A DNA stretch of 64,000 nt from JAENWD01 sp963837165 (GCA_963837165.1 CAWIMD010000002.1:1426001-1490000), one strand, 5' to 3'. Numbered from the stretch's first letter, positions 1 through 9,628 are shown. The notes: generated by a model not told the origin, from the letters alone. Made by a program: numbers and translations.

Positions 1-8
1 TTTCTGTA

Positions 9-43
9 ATCGTCAATCGTCAATCGTCAATCATCAATGATCA
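9..43. repeat. Heptamer array (caatcgt)n at end of udk-like gene
   Basis: Tandem copies of the 7-bp unit caatcgt (gattgac on the other strand), with degenerate units at the right end. The array runs up to the stop codon of the minus-strand kinase gene at 41-43. The same family recurs at more than ten gene ends in the window. Confidence 0.85.
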
Positions 44-1753
44 ATGTTCGAATATGGACCCTCCGATGAACTCGCGCAGGATCGAGTTGGCCGGCACGCT
101 GTCGGCCGACACCGGCCGGAACCACTGCAGGAACGACAGCAGCCGGCTCGACTCCCGGTACGCGGGGCTCGCGGGCCGCACTTCGAGCAGGAGCGGCTCG
201 GCCAGCGGGCGCAGGACGGACAGCTCGTGGGCCAGCGACGAGTTGAAGATCGCGTCGCTGTTCTCGGTGAACGGGAAGATGTGGAGCCGCTCGCCGCGCT
301 GCACCGAGTCCCAGCGGGCCAGCGTGTCGGCCGCCGAGTACCCCCGCGTGGCCGCGTCCCGGACGATGCGCCGGATGAGGCGGGTATCGGAGATGCTGAC
401 GCGGTTGTGCCGATCGAGATTGAGCTGCGTGATCGCCGAGACGTAGATGCGATACACGGCGCGATCGGGCAGCGCGGGGACCAGGGCCGGATTCAGCCCG
501 TGGATGCCCTCCAGGATCAGCACGTGATCGGGCTCGATGGTGATCGTGGGCCCCTCGTCGCGCGTCCCGGTGAGGAACGAGTAGCGCGGCAGCGTCGTGG
601 GCGCTCCGGAGGCGAGCGAGACGAGGTGCTCGTTCAGCAGCGGCAGGTCGAGCGCATGCAGCGCCTCGAAGTCCAGCTCGCCGTGCTCGTCGCGCGGCGT
701 CTCGTCGCGATCGCGGAAGTAGTCGTCCAGGCCGAGGGCGAACGGGCGCCGGCCGTTGGCCAGCAGCTGCACGGCCAGCCGCCTGGCGAACGTCGTCTTG
801 CCCGACGAGGACGGGCCCGCCACCAGCACCACGCGGACCTCGTCGCCGCGCGCGAGGATGTCGTGGGCGATCCGCGCGACGCGCGATTCGTGGAGCGCCT
901 CGGCGACCAGTGAGACCTCGGTGAGCCGTCCCTCGACGATCGCGTCGTTCAGCACGCCGGCGCTGCGGATGCCGAGCCGATCGAGCCACTCGCCGGCCTC
1001 GGCGAACGTCCCGAACAGGCGCGGATAGGGCACCACCGGGGTGAGCTCGGTGGGCCTGGCCTGATGGGGATAGCGCAGCAGGAAGCCCGGCGCGTGCGGC
1101 TGGAGCGCGAAGCGCTGCAGGTGGCCGGTCGAGGGGACCATGTAGCCCTGGAAGTAGTCGCGGCGGCCCCGGAGCTCGGACACCGTCACCGAGTCGTCGC
1201 GCCGGTGCGCGAGCAGGCGGACCTTGTCACCCTCCCCGCGCGCGTCGAACACGGCCACCGCGTCGGCTCGCGGCATGCGCTGTCTGGTGATGGGCACGTC
1301 GAGCGCGACGATCTCCCGCATGCGACGCTCGATGGCGGCCAGCTCGTCCGGCGTGAACGGCTCGCGGGCGCGGACGCGGCAGAAGTACGCGCCCAGGTTC
1401 GGGGCGGAATGCTCGATGAAGACGCTCGCGTCGGGGAAGAGCTCGGCCGCGGCCGTGACGAGCAGGAGCACCAGCGAGCGGCGGTAGATGCGCATGCCGT
1501 CGCCGTCGGCGAGCGTGATCGGCCTGACCGGCGCGTCGCGCTCGAGCGGCGTCTGCAGCTCGCGCAGGCGGCCGTCGATGAGCGCGGCCACCGCGGCGCC
1601 GTTCGGCCCGTCGTTGCCGACGGCCACGCGCACCAGGTCGCCCACGGGCGTGCCAATGGGCGCCTCGAACACGCGGCCGTCGGGAAAGCGGACGTTGACC
1701 GTCGAGCGCGGGGCGGTCTGCCGGATGTCGGGAGGCGGCGCGTCGAGAGACAC
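41..1753 (-). CDS. TGS-domain uridine-kinase-like P-loop nucleoside kinase
   Basis: Predicted cytoplasmic protein of 570 aa. An N-terminal TGS-like domain (about residues 18-90) is followed by a segment resembling the second domain of threonyl-tRNA synthetase (about 95-240). A C-terminal phosphoribulokinase/uridine kinase domain has the P-loop GPSSSGKTT at 313-321 and a downstream LGLDDYF segment typical of the nucleoside-binding region. Known relatives with this fusion are annotated as nucleoside kinase or uridine kinase, but the TGS role is unknown and the substrate is inferred. The start is GTG; no strong ribosome binding site is visible. The gene stands alone: its 3' end sits in a heptamer repeat, and 404 bp of repeat DNA separates its start from the TPR gene. 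Confidence 0.85.
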   Translation of the reverse strand: MSLDAPPPDIRQTAPRSTVNVRFPDGRVFEAPIGTPVGDLVRVAVGNDGPNGAAVAALIDGRLRELQTPLERDAPVRPITLADGDGMRIYRRSLVLLLVTAAAELFPDASVFIEHSAPNLGAYFCRVRAREPFTPDELAAIERRMREIVALDVPITRQRMPRADAVAVFDARGEGDKVRLLAHRRDDSVTVSELRGRRDYFQGYMVPSTGHLQRFALQPHAPGFLLRYPHQARPTELTPVVPYPRLFGTFAEAGEWLDRLGIRSAGVLNDAIVEGRLTEVSLVAEALHESRVARIAHDILARGDEVRVVLVAGPSSSGKTTFARRLAVQLLANGRRPFALGLDDYFRDRDETPRDEHGELDFEALHALDLPLLNEHLVSLASGAPTTLPRYSFLTGTRDEGPTITIEPDHVLILEGIHGLNPALVPALPDRAVYRIYVSAITQLNLDRHNRVSISDTRLIRRIVRDAATRGYSAADTLARWDSVQRGERLHIFPFTENSDAIFNSSLAHELSVLRPLAEPLLLEVRPASPAYRESSRLLSFLQWFRPVSADSVPANSILREFIGGSIFEH

Positions 1754-2157
1754 TGGTGACGATCATATCCGGCCGCCTGGCGGTTGCGGGCGCTGAGCTT
1801 GCCGACCGCGCGGAGCAGGCTCATCGCAGAGCACGCCGAGGGCAGGAGGGCCGCAGAGGCTGTCACGCCGCCGGCGACCGTGGGACCGGCGCCGGCCGCA
1901 ATGCGGCCGGCAGGGCGGGCGTGTGGTCCCTGGGAGAAGAAGGGCCGCGCGCACTCCCCGCCTTCTTCTCCCAGGGACCACACGCCCGCCCGCTCGCGGC
2001 TTCGCCGCGACGCCGGTCCCGCGGCTGCCAGACAGCGCAACGCCCCCGCGATCTCTGCCCTCTCGCGATCTCCGCGAGAGATCTGCTCTGCGTCCTCCGC
2101 GTCCTCCGCGTCCGTCGAACCCGTGAACCCGTGAACCCGTCGAACCCGTGAACCTCG
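1754..2157. repeat. Intergenic repeat region with MITE-like element, copy A
   Basis: No gene is supported here. Positions about 1811-1902 and 2037-2095 match the two halves of the element at 3688-3834. In this copy the halves are split by about 134 bp that carry a 30-bp perfect inverted repeat (see 1914-1990). The right end (about 2113-2155) is an octamer-type array of gaacccgt units running into the TPR gene stop. Confidence 0.7.
1914..1990. repeat. 30-bp perfect inverted repeat (hairpin)
   Basis: Left arm 1914-1943 and right arm 1961-1990 are perfect reverse complements, starting ggcgggcgtgtggtccctgg, with a 17-nt GC-rich loop. There is no T-tract, so it is not a classical terminator. It lies inside the extra DNA that splits the MITE-like copy A. 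Confidence 0.85.
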
Positions 2158-3645
2158 TTACGTCCGCCCCGCCCGTTTTGCCGCCCTGGCGCGGATGAAT
2201 GCGAAGTTGAGCTGCGGCAGCGGGTTGTACGTGGCGGCCGCCGTGCACAGCTCCCTGGCCTTGGCCGCATCGCCCTTCCCGTCGTACGCGAGGCACAGGC
2301 GATAGAGGTTGTACGGGTTCTGCAGGCTCGCCTGTTGCAGCTCGCCGATCGCCTCGTCGTAGTGCTTGCCGGCGAGCGCGATCATGCCGGCGATCTCGTG
2401 CGCCTGCTTCACCTGGAAGGCGTTGCCCGCCGCCTGGGCCAGCCGGGCGAGCTCGGCGGCCTGCCTGCCGGCGGTCGCGACGTCGTGCCGGGCGAGCGCG
2501 ACGCGCGCGAGATTGCCGTGCTGCACGAGCGTCGCATTGGCCTTGACGGCATCGGGCAGCGTGGAGCCTTCGACGAGCGCCATGGCCTTGTCCCACAATG
2601 CGCCGGCCTGATCGGGGCGTCCCATCTCCAGGTAGATGAGCGCCTTCGCGCCGAGATCCGCCGTCATCCCCGCGGTGTCCCCGCCGTGCTCGGCAATCGC
2701 GTACTGCTTGTCCATCCAGCCGAGCGCGTCCGCCATCTTCCCGTGATCGACCGCGAGCGCCGTCAGCCCGAACAGCGCCGCGCGCCGCTCGGCGTCGTTT
2801 CTGGCCGAGGCGACCGCCTGCTGATACTCGGCGGCGGCCTCGCCGGCCTTTCCGGCGTACATCAGGTCAGTCGCGATGCCGAGGTGCGACGGCTGGAACT
2901 GCGGATCGATGGCCAGGGCCTGCCGGTACTGGGCGATCGACGCGTCGAACCTGCCCATCTTCAGCAGCAGCTCGCCGTACGAATCGTGCGGGTTCGGATC
3001 GTTGGGGATGAGCTCGATGTACCTCTGGAACGCCTGCTCCGCCTTGGGGTAGTCGCCCACCTGCCGGTAGGCATAGCCGAGCAGGTTGTACGGCGCCGAG
3101 TAGTCGGGCGCCAGGCTCGCCGCCTTGGCGTAGTGCTCGATGGCCCCCGTGAAGTCCTGCTGGCCGAACGCGTAGTTCCCCATCGCGAACTGCGCCCGCT
3201 CGTCGTCCGGATATGCGGCGAGCAGCTCGTCGAGCAGGCGCTTCTGGTCGGCCGTGTGGCCGCTGGCCGCGGCGTTGCCGGCCTGGATCAGCAGCCGCTC
3301 GCCGGCGCTGGCCGTCACGGCCAGGCGCACCGCGCTGGCCATGTGCGCGAAGAACTCGGCGCCCGTCGGGGACGCGTTGGCCCGCCCGAACTCGGCCATC
3401 GCGAAGCCCGGGTCGAGCGCAATCGCTTCGTCGAAGAGCGCGAGCGAGCTCTGGATCTGCAGCCGGTCGACCAGGCTCCGCCCCTCGAGGTACTTGGCGC
3501 GCGCCTCGGCCGACGCCGTGGTGATGGGAATCTTCTTCACCGCCGGCGGATCGGCGGTCTGCGCGGCCTGCGGGCTGCTGCAGGACCCGACCGCGACGGC
3601 GGCCGACAGCAGCGCAAATGCCAGAGGCGAACGGACGCTCGTCAT
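2158..3645 (-). CDS. TPR-repeat lipoprotein
   Basis: A 495-aa predicted envelope lipoprotein. The N-terminus is a signal peptide with a lipobox-like VGSC ending at Cys22, followed by an Ala/Pro-rich stretch. The remainder is tetratricopeptide-type helical repeats. The clearest repeats are at about 140-270, with motifs such as PYNLLGYAYRQVGDYPKAEQ, and there are more near the C-terminus. TPR proteins act as protein-binding scaffolds; no partner can be named here. A strong ribosome binding site (aaaggag) lies just before the ATG, supporting this start. The gene is monocistronic and is flanked on both sides by copies of the same MITE-like repeat, which could let it move or be deleted as a unit. 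Confidence 0.85.
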   Translation of the reverse strand: MTSVRSPLAFALLSAAVAVGSCSSPQAAQTADPPAVKKIPITTASAEARAKYLEGRSLVDRLQIQSSLALFDEAIALDPGFAMAEFGRANASPTGAEFFAHMASAVRLAVTASAGERLLIQAGNAAASGHTADQKRLLDELLAAYPDDERAQFAMGNYAFGQQDFTGAIEHYAKAASLAPDYSAPYNLLGYAYRQVGDYPKAEQAFQRYIELIPNDPNPHDSYGELLLKMGRFDASIAQYRQALAIDPQFQPSHLGIATDLMYAGKAGEAAAEYQQAVASARNDAERRAALFGLTALAVDHGKMADALGWMDKQYAIAEHGGDTAGMTADLGAKALIYLEMGRPDQAGALWDKAMALVEGSTLPDAVKANATLVQHGNLARVALARHDVATAGRQAAELARLAQAAGNAFQVKQAHEIAGMIALAGKHYDEAIGELQQASLQNPYNLYRLCLAYDGKGDAAKARELCTAAATYNPLPQLNFAFIRARAAKRAGRT

Positions 3646-3982
3646 GGGTGCTCCTTTCGATTGGCGGGACGCAGAGACAACCGGGAACGCAGAGCAGATC
3701 TCTCGCAGAGCACGCGGAGAGCAAGAGGAACGCAGAGGCTGTCACGCTGCCGGCCACCGTGGGACCGGCGCCGGCCGCAACGCCCCCCGCGATCTCTGCC
3801 CTCTCGCGATCTCTGCGAGAGATTTGCTCCTGCGTCCTCGGCCTCCTCTGCGGGTCGAGTCTAGCCACGGACGCGGCGGTCGAGACCAACTGCGTGACGA
3901 CCCGAGTGCCACGGCGGGCCGGCGGAGGGCTTGACGGGACGGAGCGATTCGATCTATCCTTGTAGCCGGATGGACGGATTAA
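3646..3982. repeat. MITE-like element, copy B, in divergent intergenic gap
   Basis: No gene is seen. An element at about 3688-3834 has imperfect terminal inverted repeats of about 23 bp: 3688-3710 against 3811-3834, sharing the core atctctcgcagag. Its interior (aggctgtcacg to ggccgcaac) matches copy A at 1811-2095 without the hairpin insertion. The rest, up to the ArsR gene, should contain promoters for the divergent TPR and ArsR genes, but no clear -35/-10 pair is visible. Confidence 0.6.
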
Positions 3983-4927
3983 TTGCCTGAGAACGCCCCG
4001 GCAATCCTCGACGACCTCTCGGCCCTGGCCGACATCACCCGCGACCGCCTCCTGCTGCTGCTCGAAGCGCAGGAGCTGACGGTGTCGGAGCTCTGCGCCG
4101 TGCTCCAGCTCCCCCAGTCCACCGTGAGCCGGCACCTCAAGGCGCTCGCCGATCTCGACTGGGTGAGCTCGCGCGCCGAGGGGACGAGCCGCTTGTATTC
4201 GATGGCCCGGGAGTCGCTGCCCGCCAGCGCCCGCCGCCTCTGGCTGCTGGTGCGCGAGCAGGTGGCCGAGAGCCGCGGCGCCGCCGAGGATCACCGGCGG
4301 CTGCAGACGGTGCTGGCGGCGCGGCGGTCCCGCTCGCAGGCGTTCTTTTCCTCCGCGGCCGGCCGGTGGGACCATCTGCGCGAGGAGCTGTTCGGCACGA
4401 CGTTTCACCTGCAGGCGCTGGCCGGCCTGCTGGACGACCGGTGGGTGGTCGGGGACCTGGGCTGCGGCACCGGCCCGGTGAGCGCCGCGCTGGCGCCGTT
4501 CGTCGCGCGCGTGGTGGCCGTGGACAACTCGCCCGCGATGCTGAGCGCCGCGAAGCGACGCCTGGCCGGCGCGGCCAACGTGGAGTTCCGGCGCGGCGAT
4601 CTCGAGTCGCTGCCGGTTGGCGATCGCGAGCTCGACGCCGCGTCGCTCGCGCTGGTGCTGCCCTACCTGCCGACGCCGGGCCGTGCGATTGCCGAGGTGG
4701 CGCGCGTGCTCGCGCCGGGCGGCCGCGTGATCGTCGTGGACCTCGAGGCGCACGACCGCGAGCAGTACCGCCGCCAGCTGGGACATCAGTGGCTCGGCTT
4801 CACCGAGACGCAGATGCGCGCGTGGCTGGAGGCCGCCGGCCTCACGGGCGTGCGGATCCGGCCGCTGCCGACGCCGCCGGAGGCAAAGGGGCCGCCGCTG
4901 TTCGTCGCGACGGCGGTGAAGCATTGA
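3983..4927 (+). CDS. ArsR-family regulator fused to SAM methyltransferase
   Basis: A 314-aa protein. The N-terminal winged helix of ArsR type (about residues 5-75) has a recognition-helix region LPQSTVSRHLKAL. It is joined to a class I SAM-dependent methyltransferase domain (about 120-310) with the SAM motif GDLGCGTGPVS near residue 155 and an acidic VDNS after the next strand. No metal-binding cysteine pair is evident, so metal sensing is unlikely. The neighbour 57 bp downstream is ahcY, which removes S-adenosylhomocysteine. Together these suggest a regulator of the methyl cycle, comparable to SahR, sensing SAM or SAH; that role is inferred. The start is TTG with ggacgga upstream; the nearby ATG at 3970 is out of frame. 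Confidence 0.85.
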   Translation: MPENAPAILDDLSALADITRDRLLLLLEAQELTVSELCAVLQLPQSTVSRHLKALADLDWVSSRAEGTSRLYSMARESLPASARRLWLLVREQVAESRGAAEDHRRLQTVLAARRSRSQAFFSSAAGRWDHLREELFGTTFHLQALAGLLDDRWVVGDLGCGTGPVSAALAPFVARVVAVDNSPAMLSAAKRRLAGAANVEFRRGDLESLPVGDRELDAASLALVLPYLPTPGRAIAEVARVLAPGGRVIVVDLEAHDREQYRRQLGHQWLGFTETQMRAWLEAAGLTGVRIRPLPTPPEAKGPPLFVATAVKH

Positions 4928-4937
4928 CGATTGACGA

Positions 4938-4964
4938 TTGGGAGTTGGGAGTTGGGAGTTGGGA
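4938..4964. repeat. Heptamer array (gggagtt)n
   Basis: Three to four copies of the 7-bp unit gggagtt between the ArsR gene and ahcY, immediately after a short gattgac array at the ArsR stop. The array fills most of the 57-bp gap, leaving no room for a riboswitch. Confidence 0.8.
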
Positions 4965-4984
4965 ATTCTGAACGGGAGACACTC

Positions 4985-6488
4985 ATGAGCATCACCGCAG
5001 AGAAAGTGCAGCACCCCTTCGACGCCGCCCGGGCTGCCGGGCGCGAGCCGTTCAAGGTCAGGGACCTCGCCCAGGCCGACTACGGCCGCAAGGAGATCCG
5101 GCTGGCCGAGCAGGAGATGCCGGGCCTGATGGCCCTGCGCGCCCAGCATGGCGCGTCGAAGCCCCTGGCGGGAGCGCGCGTCATGGGCAGCCTGCACATG
5201 ACCATCCAGACGGCGGTCCTCATCGAGACGCTCACCGAGCTCGGCGCCGACGTCCGCTGGGTGTCCTGCAACATCTTCTCGACCCAGGACCACGCCGCCG
5301 CCGCCGTCGTCGTCGGCCGGCCCGAGACGGGCGGCACGGCCGCCGATCCGAAGGGCACGCCCGTCTTCGCGTGGAAGGGCGAGTCGCTCGAGGAGTACCT
5401 GGTGGTGCACGAAGGAGGCGGTCGTGTGGCCCGACGGCGGCGGCCCCACGCTCATCGTGGACGACGGGGGCGACGCGACGCTGTTCGTGCACAAGGCGCG
5501 TGAGTTCGAGAAGGCGGGCCATGTGCCGGCGTTCGACGAGGCAAACGACCCCGAGGAGTGGGGCGTCATCCTCGACACGATCCGCACCGAGATCGCCGCG
5601 CACCCGGGCCGCTGGACGAGCCTGGCCGAGGGCATCCGGGGCGTCTCGGAGGAGACCACGACGGGCGTGCACCGGCTGTATCAGATGACCGAGGCCGGCA
5701 CCCTGCTCTTCCCCGCCATCAACGTCAACGACTCGGTGACCAAGAGCAAGTTCGACAACATCTACGGCTGCCGCCACTCGCTGCCCGACGGTTTGGCGCG
5801 CGCCACCGACGTCATGCTCGGCGGCAAGGTCGCCGCCGTCATGGGCTTCGGCGAGGTGGGCAAGGGCTGCGCGCAGGCGCTGCGCGGCCAGGGCTGCCGC
5901 GTGATCGTCGCCGAGATCGACCCGATCTGCGCGCTGCAGGCCGCGATGGAAGGCTACCAGGTCACGACGCTCGACGACGTGGTGGCGAGCGCCGACATCT
6001 TCATCACCGCCACCGGCAACAAGAACATCATCACCGTGGATCACATGGCCCGCATGAAGGACAAGGCCATCGTCGGCAACATCGGCCATTTCGACAACGA
6101 GATCGACATGGCCGGCCTGAAGCGGGTGCAGGGGATCGAGCGGATCAACATCAAGCCGCAGTACGACGAATGGCGCTTCCCCGACGGCCACTCCGTGCTG
6201 GTGCTGGCCGAGGGCCGGCTGCTGAACCTGGGCTGCGCGACGGGCCACCCCAGCTTCGTGATGTCGGCGTCGTTCACCAACCAGGTGATCGCGCAGCTCG
6301 AGCTGTACCGGAACAACGGAAAGTACGAGAAGCGCGTCTACATGCTGCCCAAGCACCTGGACGAGCAGGTGGCGCGGCTGCACCTGCCGCACCTGGGCGT
6401 GAAGCTGACCTCACTCACGAAGGAGCAGGCCGACTACATCGGCGTGCCGGTGGAGGGGCCGTACAAGGCGGAGCACTACCGGTACTAA
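4985..6488 (+). CDS. ahcY: Adenosylhomocysteinase (frameshifted in this sequence)
   Basis: S-adenosyl-L-homocysteine hydrolase: reversible NAD-dependent hydrolysis of SAH to adenosine and homocysteine. The frame beginning at ATG 4985 (MSITAEKV) is preceded by cgggag and gives the N-terminal substrate domain as far as GESLEEY. One extra C at 5398/5399, in gagtacctgg, breaks the frame. Dropping it restores the invariant EYWWCT and then WPDGGGP, the NAD-binding GFGEVGKG motif and the C-terminal PYKAEHYRY. The restored protein is about 500 aa, near the usual family length. Because the rest is perfectly conserved in an important gene, a sequencing error is more likely than a true pseudogene. It is co-directional with the ArsR-methyltransferase gene. 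Confidence 0.9.
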
Positions 6489-6504
6489 CCGCCCGGGCAG
6501 CGTT

Positions 6505-6534
6505 CGTAGGGCCGGACTGAAGTCCGGCCCTACG
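6505..6534. terminator. Perfect 14-bp hairpin between convergent ahcY and DUF349 genes
   Basis: Arms 6505-6518 and 6521-6534 are exact reverse complements (cgtagggccggact) with a 2-nt loop. The position, between two convergent genes, fits a bidirectional terminator, but there is no T-tract. The sequence resembles the gcgcaggccttcaggcctgc palindrome family seen elsewhere in the window. It is followed at 6538-6562 by a ctactgc heptamer array. Confidence 0.5.
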
Positions 6535-6563
6535 ACCGCCTACTGCCTACTGCCTACTGTCTA

Positions 6564-9434
6564 CTACTTCCTCTTCTTCTGCCCGTAGAACTTCTGGCAG
6601 GCGCGCTGGAAGCGGGCGGTCAGCGGGGCCGCCATGTGCTCGGGCACGAAGCCTACCTGGCGCCAGGCGTCCTGCGCCGTCCGGACCTCGTACTCGCTGC
6701 TCTTCCAGCGGCTCTCCTCGTCCGCCCGCCCGCCAATCGTGTTGGCCGCCAGCGCCTCGCGGAGCTGGTTCGCCAGCACGCTGACCGGGGAAGCCGCCGG
6801 CGCCTCGGGCTTCGAGAGCCGCTCCACGCGCTCGCACAGCGACTCGAGCTGGCGGCGGTTCGCCTGGACGTCGAGCTCGGTGTGCCGGAACGCCTCGGGC
6901 GCCACCGAGGTGATCACCCCCAGCGCGCGATCGAAGCGCTCGGACAGGGCGCGGCCCGTGTCGCGCGGCAGCGCGCCGGCCTGGTGCCAGCCGGTCCGGA
7001 TGCTGCGGACGCGATCGAGCAGGGCCGGTTCGTTCTTCAGCTCGTCGCCCTTCGCCGCCAGCGCCTCGATCTCGGCCAGCACGCCCTCGCGTCGGGAGAC
7101 GCGCTCGTTGACGGCCTGGGAGTCGCGGTTGCGGTAGCGGTCGAACACGCGATCCGAGGCCGTGCGGAACCGCTGCCACACCTGCTCGGAGCGTGACTTC
7201 TTGACCGGGCCAATCGTCTTCCACTCGGACTGCAGGGCCTTGAGCTCCGCGAACGCGGCCTCGGCGTCGCTGGCCTCGGCGAGCTGCTCGGCGCGCGCGA
7301 TGAGCGCTTCCTTCCGCTCGAGGTTTCCGGTCCAGGCCTCCTTGCGCTGCTTCAGGTCCTCCTGCCGCCGCGTGAAGAACGCGTTGCAGGCCGCGCGGAA
7401 CCGCTCCCAGACCGCCTGCTCGTCGCGGCGCGGGGCCGGCCCCACCTGCTTCCACTCGGCCTGGAGGGCCTTGAGCGCGTCGGCGGTCGCAATCCAGTCG
7501 GTGGACGCCGAGATGGCCTCGGCCTTCTCGCAGAGGGCGATCTTGCGCGCGAGGTGATCGGCCTGTTCGGCGGCCTGCTGGGCGCGCAGCGGCTCGAGCC
7601 GCGATCGGACCAGGTCGCCCGCCGCGCGGAAGCGCCGCCAGAGGGCCTCGGCCCGGTCGCGCGGCGCCGACGCCACGGTCTTCCACTCGGCCATCAGCTC
7701 GCGCGATCGCCGGTGCGCCGTGCCGGGATCGGCGTCGTTGGCGAGCGCTTCCATCTCGCCGATGAGCCGCTCCTGGACGCCCGCGTTGGCCCAGCGCTGC
7801 CAGTCGTCCGCGTCGCGGAGCGCCTGCAGCTTCGGCTGGACCTCGGCGCGCGCGACCACGAGCCGCGCCATCAGCTCGTCGCGGGCCGGGTCCGCGGGTG
7901 ACTGCTCGAGGGCCGTCTCGGCGACGAGCGCCTCCGAGACCGCCTTCTCGAGCGACTTCAGCGTCGGGTTCTCGACGCGCGTCAGGTCGGTCAGGCGCTG
8001 CAGAGACTGCTGCGCGCGGCGGCGCTGCTCGTCGCTCTCCGCCGCCTTCGTGCTCCGCCACGCCTGCTCACGGGCGTCGAGGGCCGACTCGGCCTCGGCG
8101 CCGCGGGCGAGCACGGCCACCGCGTCGGCATCCTCGCCGAGGGCGCTTCGCACCTCGGTCCAGTCCTGGCGCAGTCGCCTGGCGCGCTGCCTGACCTCGC
8201 GGGCCCCGGGATACCGCTCGTCGGCCACCACGGCTTCGAGGGCCGTGACGAGGTCGCCGGCGCGCTGGAGCCGCTCGCCGCGGCCGGCCAGCTCGCGCTG
8301 GCGGTCAGCGCGCGCCTTGACGGCGCGCTCGAAGCGCGAGGCGAGCTCGCCGGCGGCCGGGTGGTTGAGCGGGTCGAGCCCGGCCCACTCCGCCACGATG
8401 GCCGCGTGCGCCTCCTCCGGCGCCGTCGCGTCCAGCGACTCGAGCTTGTCCACGAGCATCCGCCGCAGGCCCATTGCCGCCTCCGCCGCCGCCGCGGCCT
8501 GCTCGGCCGCCTCCCGATCGGCTGCCGCCCGGGCCAGCGCCTCCTGCGCCTCGCCCACCGCGGCGCTGAATCGCTCGGCCAGGGCCGGATCGGCGTCGCC
8601 GCCTTCAGAATTCCACTGTGACACCAGAGCCTCCAGCCGGGCGTCCGCGCCGGCACTCGCGGCGTCGGCCGCGAGCTTGGTGATTTCCCGAACCCGTTCT
8701 CCGAGCGCGCGCCGATGGAGCTCGATCGCGTGCAGCCGTGCCGCATCCTCGACCGCCCGTGCCGCCTCGGCCTCTTCGGCGGCGCGCAGCATGGCGCGGG
8801 CGCGCCGGCCCGCGGCGGCGTTCACCGCGCGCGCCGCCACCGTCTTCAGCGCCGCCACGTCGCCGGCAATCTGCTCGAGCGCGCCGAGCGCGCTGTCCTT
8901 GAAGTTGCTCCGCAGCGCCGTGGCCGTGAGCTCGGCGGGCGAGGTCACCTGGGCGAGCGCGGCCATGCGGACCGACTCGCGCTCGGCGCGGCGGGCCACG
9001 CTGGACAGCGACTTCTCGTCCGCGGAGAGCCGCGCGAGCGCCGCGATGGCCACGCCCTCGCGCCGCGCCGTCTTGGCGACGAGCACGTAGTGCTTGTGGG
9101 CCGCCAGCTGCGGGAGCGCGCCGAGCGCGTCGAGCGCCGCCAGGCTGGCGGCCTCCTCGGCCTCGTAGGCGCCGAGCGCGATGTCGAGCAGCACGCCCGA
9201 GGCTTCCTCGCGCACGCCCGGATCCGGATCGTCGCGCACGCGCTCGCCGAGCACGGCGACGATGCCGAGCTTCGAGACGGCGGCCCGCCGCACGAGCGGG
9301 TCCTCGTCTTCGCGCGCGATTGAGGAGAGTAAATCCTGCTCCTCTTCCGGAATCTCCTGGACGCCCGCGACCCGCACCGTCGGGTCGGTGGACTTCCACT
9401 TCGGTGGTGCCTTGAACCGATCGAGAATACTCAT
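6564..9434 (-). CDS. DUF349 / HEAT-like repeat protein
   Basis: A 956-aa, Ala/Arg/Glu-rich, largely helical, soluble protein. The N-terminus (about residues 20-230) looks like HEAT-type helical repeats. The C-terminal half has several DUF349 repeats, recognised by EWK.V...PR....LW.RFR patterns (EWKTVASAPRDRAEALWRRF, EWKQVGPAPRRDEQAVWERF, EWKTIGPVKKSRSEQVWQRF, AWRQVGFVPEH). It ends in a Lys-rich YGQKKRK. DUF349 proteins have no firmly assigned function. The open frame extends to 9641, but MSILDRFKAP at 9434 is the natural start. The gene is convergent with ahcY. Confidence 0.85.
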   Translation of the reverse strand: MSILDRFKAPPKWKSTDPTVRVAGVQEIPEEEQDLLSSIAREDEDPLVRRAAVSKLGIVAVLGERVRDDPDPGVREEASGVLLDIALGAYEAEEAASLAALDALGALPQLAAHKHYVLVAKTARREGVAIAALARLSADEKSLSSVARRAERESVRMAALAQVTSPAELTATALRSNFKDSALGALEQIAGDVAALKTVAARAVNAAAGRRARAMLRAAEEAEAARAVEDAARLHAIELHRRALGERVREITKLAADAASAGADARLEALVSQWNSEGGDADPALAERFSAAVGEAQEALARAAADREAAEQAAAAAEAAMGLRRMLVDKLESLDATAPEEAHAAIVAEWAGLDPLNHPAAGELASRFERAVKARADRQRELAGRGERLQRAGDLVTALEAVVADERYPGAREVRQRARRLRQDWTEVRSALGEDADAVAVLARGAEAESALDAREQAWRSTKAAESDEQRRRAQQSLQRLTDLTRVENPTLKSLEKAVSEALVAETALEQSPADPARDELMARLVVARAEVQPKLQALRDADDWQRWANAGVQERLIGEMEALANDADPGTAHRRSRELMAEWKTVASAPRDRAEALWRRFRAAGDLVRSRLEPLRAQQAAEQADHLARKIALCEKAEAISASTDWIATADALKALQAEWKQVGPAPRRDEQAVWERFRAACNAFFTRRQEDLKQRKEAWTGNLERKEALIARAEQLAEASDAEAAFAELKALQSEWKTIGPVKKSRSEQVWQRFRTASDRVFDRYRNRDSQAVNERVSRREGVLAEIEALAAKGDELKNEPALLDRVRSIRTGWHQAGALPRDTGRALSERFDRALGVITSVAPEAFRHTELDVQANRRQLESLCERVERLSKPEAPAASPVSVLANQLREALAANTIGGRADEESRWKSSEYEVRTAQDAWRQVGFVPEHMAAPLTARFQRACQKFYGQKKRK

Positions 9435-9628
9435 CGCCTGCCAGCTCGGGGCGGAGGGTGCCAGGGCCCGGTTCGTGGTGAGCCTGTCGAACCACCCGGG
9501 ATCGACAAGTTTACAGGACGGCGCGCCCCGTCGGCTACCCTGATGGAGGCTCAACCCTGGTTCACCCCCGTCCCCGGCTCCCCGGGGCGGCTCGACGTTT
9601 GCAGGTGGTCCCGCGGACCCATCAACCC

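Noticed and set aside
4928..4984. Possible SAH riboswitch before ahcY
   Set aside because: The gap is 57 bp and consists of gattgac and gggagtt arrays; there is no room or structure for the riboswitch.
2867..5659. 930-aa open frame on the minus strand
   Set aside because: It crosses the TPR gene, the ArsR fusion and ahcY in antisense and has no domain character; it is a GC-rich shadow.
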